A program made the position numbers and the translations under genes. Shown piece by piece: positions 44,750 to 52,686 of a DNA stretch of 64,000 bases. The notes below the pieces were generated by a model. That model searched no databases. It was not told where the DNA came from and saw nothing but the letters and a program-made list of their open reading frames with translations. Origin of the DNA: RGIG4079 sp045646905. GTDB taxonomy: Bacteria > Bacteroidota > Bacteroidia > Bacteroidales > Muribaculaceae. Numbering within the stretch: the first letter of the stretch is position 1; each line of letters opens with the position of its first letter. The stretch spans positions 62,001 to 126,000 of the forward strand of contig JAZRLP010000018.1 of assembly GCA_045646905.1 (NCBI GenBank), given 5' to 3'.

Positions 44750-44757
44750 TATATTTG
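44750..44757 (+). promoter_or_regulatory. -7 box for the BspA-like gene transcript
   Basis: TATATTTG followed by CAGTGG; the coding start is about 355 nt further on, leaving a very long leader. Confidence 0.65.
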
Positions 44758-45112
44758 CAGTGGTTTCGACATTTAGTTGTAGCGACAACGATCTGAGACC
44801 GTTACATATTTAACGAAAGGTGTTATTGAAATTTTATCTTCTGTTACCAAACTTGGCGGTTTGTATTTCTCGTGAAGATGAGATTGGCAATGGCATCTGC
44901 ATTGGTGGCTTATACTTTGCCGTGATTGGCAAAATATATAGCAAATCGGTGTGGGGCTATTGTTTTATCTACGAGAAAGGTACGCCAAGACCTGGTAGCA
45001 AGATAAAACAAAATGCATTCTCCACACCTTTTTTATGTCCAAACTTTAACTGTTTCAATGGGAGATGAGAAACTGAAAAATAACGATGATACATAACTCA
45101 AATCCTAAAAAT
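44758..45112 (+). ncRNA. Long structured leader before the BspA-like gene, possible RNA element
   Basis: The first 60 nt after the -7 box can form several nested stems: GTTGT/ACAAC around AGCG, TTTCG (44764-44768) with CGAAA (44813-44817), and GTTA/TAAC. A frame of 82 codons (44820-45068) is open but its product (MLLKFYLLLPNLAVCIS...) has Cys/Trp-rich composition unlike a normal protein here and has no recognisable fold. I think the stretch is an untranslated leader or RNA element; a small protein cannot be excluded. Confidence 0.4.
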
Positions 45113-47791
45113 ATGAAACAGAAAATTAAACAAACGCTGATGGCAATAGTGGGACTATTCCTCAGCACAACCGCCCTCGCTTACGACTTTAAAGTCAATG
45201 GCGTTTATTACAATTTTCTTGACCAGTCAGCCAAAACTGTCGAAGTTACTTATAAGGGAAGTTCTGACAATTATTATTATACCGAATACACTGGTTCTGT
45301 TATCATCCCCTCATCGGTAACATATAACGGCACCACATATTCCGTAACCTCTATTGGCTCCTATGCGTTCAATGGTTGCACAGGCTTGACTTCGATTACT
45401 ATCCCCAATTCCGTAACATCGATTGGCTACTCTGCGTTCCGTGATTGCACAGGCTTGACCTCGATAACTATCCCCAATTCCGTAACCGAGATTGGCTCCT
45501 ATGCGTTCTCTGGTTGCTCAGGCTTGACCTCTATTGTTGTTGAAGATGGCAATACAATATATGATTCGCGAAATAATTGTAATGCAATAATAGAGACTGC
45601 AATAAATACACTCAGATTGGGCTGTAAAAACAGTATTATCCCCAATTCCGTAACATCGATTGGCTACTCTGCGTTCGATGGTTGCACAGGCTTGACTGAG
45701 GTGACAATCCCCAATTCCGTAACCGAGATTGGCTACTCTGCGTTCAATGGTTGCGACGGCTTGACCTCTATTGTTGTTGAAGATGGCAATACAATATATG
45801 ATTCGCGAAATAATTGTAATGCAATAATAGAAACTGCAACAAATACACTCATATTTGGCTGTAAAAACAGTATTATCCCCAATTCCGTAACCTCGATTGG
45901 CTACTCTGCGTTCTATGGTTGCTCTGGCTTGACAGAGGTAACTATCCCCAATTCAGTAACCAAGATTGGCGACAGGGCGTTCCAGGATTGCACTGGCTTG
46001 ACTGAGGTAACTATCCCAAATTCCGTAACATCGATTGGTTCAATTGCGTTCTCTGGTTGCAGTGGCTTGACCTCGGTAACAATTCCCAATTCTGTAACCT
46101 CGATTGGCTACATGGCGTTCTATAATTGCTCTGGCTTAACTGAGGTAAATATCCCCAATTCAGTAACAGAGATTGACATAGACGCGTTCTATGGTACCGC
46201 TTGGTATAATAATCAAGCTGATGGAGTTATATATATTAATAATGTTTTGTATAAATATAAAGGGACTATGCCTGGGGGAACATCAATATCAATAAAGGAT
46301 GGCACAGTATCAATTTCCCATTCTGCGTTCTTGGATTGCACAGGCTTGACCAAAATAACTATCCCCAATTCCGTAACCTCGATTGGCGACAGGGCGTTCG
46401 ATGGTTGCTCTGGCTTGAAATCGGCAACTATCCCCAATTCCGTAACCAAGATTGGCTACGATGCGTTCTATGGTTGCACTGGCTTGACTGAGGTAACTAT
46501 CCCAAATTCCGTAACATCGATTGGCGAATCTGCGTTCCATGGTTGCACTGGCTTGACTGAGGTAACTATCCCCAATTCCGTAACCGAGATTAGCAAAAAT
46601 GCGTTCGATGGTTGCACAGGCTTGACCTCGGTAACAATCCCCAATTCCGTAACCAAGATTGGCAACAGGGCGTTCAATCGTTGCTCAGGCTTGACCTCGG
46701 TAACTATCCCAAATTCCGTTACCTCAATTGGCAGCTATGCGTTCTGTGATTGCACCCGCTTGACCTCGGTAACTATCCCCAATTCCGTAACCTCGATTGG
46801 CGAGGGTGCATTTGAAGATTGCGACGTCTTGACTGAGGTAACAATCCCCAATTCTGTAACCGAGATTGGCGACAGGGCGTTCCGTAATTGCTCTGGCTTG
46901 ACAGAGGTAACTATCCCCAATTCAGTAACATCGATTGGCAACTATGCGTTCGATTATTGCTACAATTTGAAAACTATTGTATCCTTAAATCCCACTCCTC
47001 CTACTTGCGCAAGTAGCAATTCGTTTTATTCTTATAATTATTCAAATGCAACCTTATATGTTCCCAAAGATAGTTATGCAAAATATTTTATAGATGAAGT
47101 GTGGGGGAAGTTCTCAAATATCACGAAGATTGAAACCACTGCGACATCAATCTCTTTAAACAAATCATCATTAACATTAGATAAAGGTGCGACTGAAACT
47201 ATTAAGGCTACAATCACTCCAAACAACACAACATTATCATTTTTGTATTGGACAAGCGATAACCCTATAGTTGCGACAGTTGATCAATCTGGCAAAATCA
47301 CTACCATAAACGCAGGGACGGCAACTATAACAGCCATGTCTATTGATGGGTCGAATGTTTCTGCGTCTTGCAAGGTCATTGTTAATGGAACGCGAATCGT
47401 TCTTTCTCAAACAGAGGCTACTCTTCCGGTAAATGATATTATGACATTAACTTACACTGTTGCCAATTCTACTAATAAAACTGCGACATGGTCAACAAGT
47501 AACGCCAATGTTGCGCCTATAAAAGTAAATAGCGATGGTTCTGTTACTGTTGTCGGTCTGTCTGATGGCGTTGCAACCATTACTGCTACTGCAAATGACG
47601 GCTCGGGAGCATCGGCATCGTGTGTGGTAACAGTGGGAGTTGGTGGTATTGAAGGTGTCGAAGTCGATGATGATGCCGTTGAAGTATCTCGTTATGATAT
47701 CCATGGTCGTCTATTAAGCGAACCTGCTCGTGGCATTAATATCGTGAAAATGAGTGACGGCTCAACAAGAAAAGAAATCGTGAAAGAGTAA
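45113..47791 (+). CDS. BspA-like leucine-rich repeat surface protein
   Basis: The 892-residue protein has a signal peptide (MKQKIKQTLMAIVGLFLSTTALA). About 20 LRR_5 units of about 23 residues follow (residues about 70-625) with the pattern IPNSVTxIGxxAFxxCxGL; 18 units have exactly IPNSVT. Two bacterial Ig-like (Big_2) domains (about 680-765 and 768-845) lead to a short T9SS-like tail (VSRYDIHGRLL...VKMSDGSTRKEIVKE). An ATG at 45086 would add nine residues before the signal peptide; 45113 fits better. BspA-like proteins bind host or bacterial partners at the cell surface. The gene lies between repeat blocks and looks acquired or recently expanded. Confidence 0.9.
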   Translation: MKQKIKQTLMAIVGLFLSTTALAYDFKVNGVYYNFLDQSAKTVEVTYKGSSDNYYYTEYTGSVIIPSSVTYNGTTYSVTSIGSYAFNGCTGLTSITIPNSVTSIGYSAFRDCTGLTSITIPNSVTEIGSYAFSGCSGLTSIVVEDGNTIYDSRNNCNAIIETAINTLRLGCKNSIIPNSVTSIGYSAFDGCTGLTEVTIPNSVTEIGYSAFNGCDGLTSIVVEDGNTIYDSRNNCNAIIETATNTLIFGCKNSIIPNSVTSIGYSAFYGCSGLTEVTIPNSVTKIGDRAFQDCTGLTEVTIPNSVTSIGSIAFSGCSGLTSVTIPNSVTSIGYMAFYNCSGLTEVNIPNSVTEIDIDAFYGTAWYNNQADGVIYINNVLYKYKGTMPGGTSISIKDGTVSISHSAFLDCTGLTKITIPNSVTSIGDRAFDGCSGLKSATIPNSVTKIGYDAFYGCTGLTEVTIPNSVTSIGESAFHGCTGLTEVTIPNSVTEISKNAFDGCTGLTSVTIPNSVTKIGNRAFNRCSGLTSVTIPNSVTSIGSYAFCDCTRLTSVTIPNSVTSIGEGAFEDCDVLTEVTIPNSVTEIGDRAFRNCSGLTEVTIPNSVTSIGNYAFDYCYNLKTIVSLNPTPPTCASSNSFYSYNYSNATLYVPKDSYAKYFIDEVWGKFSNITKIETTATSISLNKSSLTLDKGATETIKATITPNNTTLSFLYWTSDNPIVATVDQSGKITTINAGTATITAMSIDGSNVSASCKVIVNGTRIVLSQTEATLPVNDIMTLTYTVANSTNKTATWSTSNANVAPIKVNSDGSVTVVGLSDGVATITATANDGSGASASCVVTVGVGGIEGVEVDDDAVEVSRYDIHGRLLSEPARGINIVKMSDGSTRKEIVKE
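45523..45906 (+). repeat. Segmental duplication inside the BspA-like gene
   Basis: A stretch coding for VVEDGNTIYDSRNNCNAIIE and the next LRR (starting about 45536) is repeated 237 bp later (about 45773) with only a few base differences, so it was copied recently as a block rather than one LRR at a time. Confidence 0.85.
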
Positions 47792-47858
47792 AAAGGAGTG
47801 ATGAAAGAGGAAAGATTTAAATCTTCTACATTCTCTAAAAATCTCCATTAAACATAAA

Positions 47859-47881
47859 CCCCACAAAGTCAATTTGTGGGG
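47859..47881 (+). terminator. Hairpin after the BspA-like gene
   Basis: CCCCACAAA pairs with TTTGTGGGG over GTCAA; the following sequence CTTATTATT is a weak T tract, so termination may be partial. Confidence 0.6.
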
Positions 47882-47950
47882 CTTATTATTGCATAGAGTG
47901 AAAACATGGTTTTATGTCATTATGAAAATTTATGTCTTTCTGTTCTTTTT

Positions 47951-48032
47951 TGGACACAAGAACATAAGAACAAAATAGGCTGACGCAGTAAAATTGTGCA
48001 ACAAAAGAAACCTGTTCTTATGTGCTTTTGTC
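47951..48032 (+). repeat. Right-hand copy of the repeats flanking the BspA-like gene
   Basis: GACACAAGAACATAAGAAC, GGCTGACGCA and then ACAAAAGAAACCTGTTC plus TTATGTGCTTTTGTC match the left-hand blocks at 44471-44550. The gene is therefore bracketed by related repeats in the same orientation. No gene is seen in 47792-48381. Confidence 0.65.
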
Positions 48033-48104
48033 TCTTAAAATTAGATACAGCGTGCCGTGTTCCTACTTTTTTAATTATGCATCAATAACTCCGACAAATA
48101 ACAA

Positions 48105-48200
48105 AGCGCCGTGACAAGAGGTTGTCACGGCGCTTGCAATATATTGAATTATGTTTTATTATTTGCCTAATTTTAATTTACAGCGGCACAAAGATCTTAC
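48105..48200 (-). pseudogene. Relic resembling the adk 3' end with its terminator-like hairpin
   Basis: The 22 bases 48152-48173 are identical to 49757-49778, which hold the last codons, stop and trailer of adk. Read on the minus strand the relic gives AVN, one base deleted at the Tyr codon, then KLGK and stop, where adk has AVNYKLGK. A perfect 13-bp GC-rich stem (48105-48117 with 48122-48134) lies just beyond the stop, as a hairpin also does after adk. It may be a copy left by insertion of the ATPase gene, or the tail of another decayed gene with a similar C-terminus. Confidence 0.5.
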
Positions 48201-48331
48201 ATTATTACAATTGGCTGACTTTTAGCCTATTTCATCACAACGCTTTCTACTCAGAAAAAGCAATTAACATTTATTAATTTCTGATTATAGCAAATTTTAG
48301 CTCATAAATTACATAATCCACAAAAAAAATA

Positions 48332-48365
48332 TAACTTTGCACTTCGTAAAAGTGTTACATGTAAC
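48332..48365 (+). promoter_or_regulatory. Promoter and palindrome before the AAA_14 ATPase gene
   Basis: TAACTTTG (48332-48339) is followed by CACTT/AAGTG arms and then the perfect 12-bp palindrome GTTACATGTAAC (48354-48365), 16 bases before the ATG. It may be an operator, but its binder is unknown. Confidence 0.6.
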
Positions 48366-48381
48366 ATAATTTAGAACTACC

Positions 48382-49635
48382 ATGCAAATACAACGACCCA
48401 TTTACTTGAACAAACTTATTGAATCTCGCCACAATCACATGATTAAAATTGTAACGGGAGTTCGTCGATGTGGAAAGTCTTATTTGTTGTTTATGCTATA
48501 CACCGAATGGCTTAAACAACAAGGTGTAGAATCGTCTCACATCATACATATAGACCTGGAAGATAGACGCAATAAGGAATTGCGAGACCCCGACAACTTG
48601 ATGAATTACATTGACTGCAAAATGAAAGATGATGAGATGTATTATATCATGGTCGATGAAATTCAGCATGTTGCCGAATTTGAAGATGTACTAAACAGCT
48701 ATCTAAAAATCTTGAATGCCGATATCTATGTTACAGGCAGTAATGCTCGGTTCTTGTCAAAAGATGTCATAACAACATTTCGTGGTCGTGGTGATGAAAT
48801 CAGAGTATTTCCACTATGTTTCAGTGAGTTTATGAGCATTTATCAAGGAAGCGTAGAAAGAGGTTTAGATGAATATATGACCTATGGTGGCATGCCTCAA
48901 ATTCTTGAACACTCATCAGAAAGTAAAAAATCAGAATACCTGAAAAGTTTATTTGAGAACACCTACATTCGAGACATAAAAGAACGATACCACATTAAGA
49001 ATGATGAAGTAATGGACAATCTGCTTGATGTTGTATCATCTTCAATAGGCAGTTTAACCAATCCTACCAAACTTGCGAATACCTTAACAAGCATACGCCG
49101 TGAGAATATCAACAACAAAACCACAAATAATTATCTCGAATATATTTGTGATTCATTCTTAATGGAGCGAGTTGAACGATATGATGTAAAAGGCAAGCGA
49201 TATTTTGAAAGCCCTTATAAGTATTACTTTGTTGACCTTGGATTACGCAATGCGAGATTGAATTTTCGCCAATTGGAAAAAACTCATATAATGGAAAATG
49301 TAATATATAATGAATTGCGTGTAAGAGGATTCAATATTGATGTTGGGGTTGTTCCAATCCTAAAAAGAGATAATGAAGGCAAAATGATTCGCAACCAATT
49401 TGAAATAGATTTTGTATGCAATCAAGGCAGCAAGCGTTATTATATCCAATCGGCATATCGAATGCCAACAGTAGAAAAGGTAGAACAAGAAGAAGCTTCG
49501 TTGAGAAATGTGAATGATTCATTCAAAAAAATCGTAATAGTAGGAGACGATATATTAGTAAAACGAAATGAAGCTGGTATCACAACCATGAGTATATATG
49601 ACTTTTTATTAAACCCTAACTCATTAGAATTATAG
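48382..49635 (+). CDS. AAA_14 ATPase with DUF4143 domain
   Basis: The 417-residue cytoplasmic protein has an N-terminal P-loop (GVRRCGKSYLL), a Walker B-like VDEIQHV, sensor-type TGSNARFLS and arginine segment FRGRGDEIRV, then a C-terminal DUF4143 region (about 200-400) that resembles a decayed restriction-endonuclease fold (FEIDFVCNQGSKRYYIQ). The family is very common and multicopy in Bacteroidales accessory DNA; its function is unknown, with toxin or defence roles often proposed. It sits alone between repeat-rich DNA and adk. Confidence 0.88.
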   Translation: MQIQRPIYLNKLIESRHNHMIKIVTGVRRCGKSYLLFMLYTEWLKQQGVESSHIIHIDLEDRRNKELRDPDNLMNYIDCKMKDDEMYYIMVDEIQHVAEFEDVLNSYLKILNADIYVTGSNARFLSKDVITTFRGRGDEIRVFPLCFSEFMSIYQGSVERGLDEYMTYGGMPQILEHSSESKKSEYLKSLFENTYIRDIKERYHIKNDEVMDNLLDVVSSSIGSLTNPTKLANTLTSIRRENINNKTTNNYLEYICDSFLMERVERYDVKGKRYFESPYKYYFVDLGLRNARLNFRQLEKTHIMENVIYNELRVRGFNIDVGVVPILKRDNEGKMIRNQFEIDFVCNQGSKRYYIQSAYRMPTVEKVEQEEASLRNVNDSFKKIVIVGDDILVKRNEAGITTMSIYDFLLNPNSLEL

Positions 49636-49702
49636 TAAAAAGCACATCCCACTTCGCAAAGATGTGGAATGCTACATAATTTGGATGCAATGTTTAAAAT
49701 AC

Positions 49703-49743
49703 AACACAGCCTCAACTGCAAGATGTGCGATTGAGGCTGTGTT
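49703..49743. terminator. Bidirectional terminator between the ATPase gene and adk
   Basis: A perfect 13-bp stem (AACACAGCCTCAA with TTGAGGCTGTGTT) with a 15-nt loop; AT-rich on both sides. Confidence 0.8.
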
Positions 49744-49763
49744 TATATAATAGAGTTGTTTTA

Positions 49764-50345
49764 TTATTTGCCTAATTTGTAGTTTACTGCGAGGCGAATG
49801 TTGTTAAAAATTTCATCTACGCTACCGCTACCTTTTATTGAAAGGTATTTGTCTTCGTCGATGTAGTAGTCGCGAAGTGGAGATGTTTGTGAGTGATATA
49901 CATTCAAGCGTTGCTTGATTGTTTCGAGGTTATCATCGGCACGACCCGAATCTTTGCCACGCTTAATGAGGCGATCAATCAACTCTTCATCTTCTACTTC
50001 AAGCCCAACCACTGCATGCACTTTTGAATCGCGAGCAGCAAGCATTTTTTTCAATTCTTTGGCTTGGTTGATGGTGCGAGGGAAACCGTCAAATATCACA
50101 CCCTTCTTGGTTTCGGGATTTGAGTCGAGCAAATCGGCAAGAATCGAAACCATCAAATCATCAGGAATCAAATGTCCCTTTGAAATAAAACTATCGGCAA
50201 TTATGCCCAATTCGGTGCCACGAGCAATATGGTCACGCAACACTTCCCCTGTAGAGATGTGGTATAATCCGTATTCTTCAATAAGTCGCTCACTTTGTGT
50301 ACCTTTTCCACTCCCTGGAGCTCCAAAAATCACTAAATTAACCAT
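49764..50345 (-). CDS. adk: Adenylate kinase
   Basis: It interconverts AMP, ADP and ATP. The 193-residue short-LID form has the P-loop GAPGSGKGT, the AMP-binding HISTGEVLRDHI and the DGFPRTINQA signature. It lacks the zinc-type LID of the long form. The C-terminus ends AVNYKLGK, a stretch that recurs as a relic at 48152-48185. It is transcribed with or just after hpt (75 bp apart). Confidence 0.95.
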   Translation of the reverse strand: MVNLVIFGAPGSGKGTQSERLIEEYGLYHISTGEVLRDHIARGTELGIIADSFISKGHLIPDDLMVSILADLLDSNPETKKGVIFDGFPRTINQAKELKKMLAARDSKVHAVVGLEVEDEELIDRLIKRGKDSGRADDNLETIKQRLNVYHSQTSPLRDYYIDEDKYLSIKGSGSVDEIFNNIRLAVNYKLGK

Positions 50346-50419
50346 TATTCTTTCAAAATATGTTATACTATGTGTCTAAATTTTACTAATTATCTCAACA
50401 CCCCCACTCATCTCAGCCG

Positions 50420-50962
50420 TTATTCCTCTTTCAAAACATATATATCGGGTAGGTTTCGAGCTTGCTCATCAAGATCAAGGCCGTAGCCAATAATAAATTT
50501 TGAGGGGATTGTGAATCCCACATAATCGACTTTGACTTCACATTGAAGTGAATCGGGTTTATGCAATAAAGACGCTACTTTTACCTGTGCCGGATTTTTT
50601 GCTTCCAAGTCGGCCACCAATTTTTTCATAGTGAAACCAGTGTCAACAATATCCTCAACCACAATCACTATGCGACCAGTAATATCCTCATTCAACCCGT
50701 GAATTTCTTTTACTGTGCCAGTGGTACTTGTGCCGTCATAGCTTTTCAAACGAACGAATGCGATTTCGGCATCGGCTTCAAAGGCGCGGAACAAGTCACT
50801 TGCAAACGCAAATGCACCATTAAGTACACATATAAACAACGGCCTTGCGTCGCCACAATCTCTCATTATTTCTTGAGCCATTGCTTGCACTCGCGATGCA
50901 ATTTGTTCTCTATCGATATAGGGTACAAAATTCAACCCGTTATATGCAACTTGTTTCATCAA
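50420..50962 (-). CDS. hpt: Hypoxanthine phosphoribosyltransferase
   Basis: A purine salvage enzyme that makes IMP or GMP from the free base and PRPP. The 180-residue protein has the PRPP signature VVEDIVDTGFTMKKL, the FICVLNGAFAFASDL segment and the closing VGYGLDLDEQARNLPDIYVL (YGLDLDE begins near residue 155). With adk it forms a purine nucleotide unit on the minus strand. Confidence 0.95.
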   Translation of the reverse strand: MMKQVAYNGLNFVPYIDREQIASRVQAMAQEIMRDCGDARPLFICVLNGAFAFASDLFRAFEADAEIAFVRLKSYDGTSTTGTVKEIHGLNEDITGRIVIVVEDIVDTGFTMKKLVADLEAKNPAQVKVASLLHKPDSLQCEVKVDYVGFTIPSKFIIGYGLDLDEQARNLPDIYVLKEE

Positions 50963-50983
50963 CTTTTGCGTCTAAATTAGTGC

Positions 50984-51014
50984 AAATTTATAAAAATATT
51001 AACATTCTTCCAAA
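50984..51014 (-). promoter_or_regulatory. Promoter of hpt-adk
   Basis: On the minus strand TTTG (51014-51011), a 19-bp spacer and TAAATTTG (50991-50984), a full consensus match. Confidence 0.85.
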
Positions 51015-51085
51015 ATAAATGAAAATTTATATCACTTTTTAATGAATTAACCCACTTTTTGAGCAATAAAGCCGAATATAATTTG

Positions 51086-51093
51086 TATTTTTG
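51086..51093 (+). promoter_or_regulatory. -7 box of the nnr operon
   Basis: TATTTTTG followed by TAGG, 54 bases before the ATG at 51148. A TTTG at 51058-51061 is 24 bp upstream, longer than usual. Confidence 0.6.
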
Positions 51094-51147
51094 TAGGCTA
51101 AAGCATATTCAAAAAGCCGACAAACAAAACAATATTTATCCCAAATA

Positions 51148-52665
51148 ATGAAAATATTTGACAACACAACAATAAAGGCCATTGACCGCGCCACAATTGA
51201 AATTGATGGAGTTACATCGTTGGAATTGGTTGAGCGTGCAGCCGAAGCCATTGCTTGTGAAATTATATCGCGATGGAGAGCCAACAAAAAGGTATCGATA
51301 TTTGCCGGTTCGGGCAATAACGGTGCCGATGCATTGGCCGTTGCTCGCCTACTAATCGAACAAGGCTACAATCCCGAGATATACCTCTTCAACATAGGCG
51401 GCGATAGTTTAAGCCCCGAGTGTAAAGTTTGTCGCGACCGATTGATTGAAATGGGCAATGCCAATCTTTTTGAAATCACCACCAACTTCACTTTGCCCGC
51501 CATATCACCTTCCTACTTGGTTATCGACGGCTTGTTTGGCACTGGACTCAACAAACCCATCTCGGGAGGATTCACCTCTCTTGTGCGATACATCAACGAA
51601 TCGGGCGCAACCGTCCTATCTATTGATGTGCCTTCGGGGCTCATGGGCGACTGGAACAGCAACCCCATTAATCGCAACATTATCCATGCCGACCTCACTC
51701 TTGCCATTCAATTTCCTCGATTGGCATTCTTGCTACGCGACAATGCCGAGTTGGTAGGCGAATGGAAAGTGCTCGACATCGAATTAAATGCCGATGCGAT
51801 ACGCAAAAGCCCCTCAAACTATTTCTTGGTCGAAAAGTCAGAGATAAGACAAGCCATCAAGAAACGAGATATGTTTGCCAGCAAAGCCGATTGTGGTTCG
51901 GCACTACTCATTGCTGGAAGTTATGGCATGATGGGGGCAGCCGTGTTGAGTGCCAATGCAGCTTGCCGCTCTGGTGCCGGAAAAGTGTCGGTCTATTCAC
52001 CTCGTTGTGGATACAACATCATTCAATCATCGGTTCCCGAAGCAATGTTTGTTGCCGACAAGCACGACATCATTCCCACCGACATCAACTTTGCGCACAA
52101 CTATAACGCTATAGCAATAGGTCCTGGCATAGGAACTCATGAACTAACAATACAAGCTCTTGAAAAATTCCTCAAGAACACCACCCAACCAGTGATTCTT
52201 GATGCCGATGCGCTCAATTGTATTGCATTGCGTCCATCACTATTGAACTATATCCCTGCCAATTCAATCATCACTCCACATGCTGGAGAGTTTGACCGAT
52301 TGTTTGGCAACCACAAAAGCGATGAAGAACGACTCAAAAAAGCCATTGACCGCGCTAAACGCTACAACATCCTCATCGTGCTCAAAGGTCGATACACAGC
52401 CGTAATTCGCCACGATGGGCACATCTATTTCAATACCTCGGGCAATGCCTCATTGGCTACTGCAGGGAGTGGCGACACTCTCACTGGGCTTATGGCTGGT
52501 TTCATGGCTCAAGGCTATGCCCCCGAGATAGCATCACTTATTGCTATATATATCCATGGAGTGGCTGGAGAATTAGCAAGCGAAGAGCATGGAATATTTG
52601 GAGTAAAGGCAGGCGATATTGCCAACAATATAGGTCGCGCTATCAAACAAATAATGACTACTTAA
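51148..52665 (+). CDS. nnr: Bifunctional NAD(P)H-hydrate epimerase / ADP-dependent dehydratase
   Basis: It repairs damaged NADH and NADPH hydrates. The 505-residue fusion has a YjeF_N epimerase domain (about 1-215: GSGNNGADALAVARLL, VIDGLFGTGLNKPISG, LSIDVPSGL) and a ribokinase-like YjeF_C dehydratase domain (about 230-500: LIAGSYGMMGAAVLSANAACR, ILDADALNCIA, ITPHAGEFDRL, and the catalytic GSGDTLTGL). Length fits the fused bacterial type. It is first in a run with a DUF4831 protein, an FKBP isomerase, mtaB and a glycosyltransferase. Confidence 0.95.
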   Translation: MKIFDNTTIKAIDRATIEIDGVTSLELVERAAEAIACEIISRWRANKKVSIFAGSGNNGADALAVARLLIEQGYNPEIYLFNIGGDSLSPECKVCRDRLIEMGNANLFEITTNFTLPAISPSYLVIDGLFGTGLNKPISGGFTSLVRYINESGATVLSIDVPSGLMGDWNSNPINRNIIHADLTLAIQFPRLAFLLRDNAELVGEWKVLDIELNADAIRKSPSNYFLVEKSEIRQAIKKRDMFASKADCGSALLIAGSYGMMGAAVLSANAACRSGAGKVSVYSPRCGYNIIQSSVPEAMFVADKHDIIPTDINFAHNYNAIAIGPGIGTHELTIQALEKFLKNTTQPVILDADALNCIALRPSLLNYIPANSIITPHAGEFDRLFGNHKSDEERLKKAIDRAKRYNILIVLKGRYTAVIRHDGHIYFNTSGNASLATAGSGDTLTGLMAGFMAQGYAPEIASLIAIYIHGVAGELASEEHGIFGVKAGDIANNIGRAIKQIMTT

Positions 52666-52686
52666 CAACTAAACAATATCATAACA

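Noticed and set aside
44820..45068. 82-codon frame before the BspA-like gene
   Set aside because: No signal, domain or normal composition; it lies within a structured leader. Kept only as part of the leader feature.
46213..46941. Minus-strand frames with repeated VTELGIVTSVKPVQ-type sequence
   Set aside because: Antisense images of the LRR repeat of the BspA-like gene.
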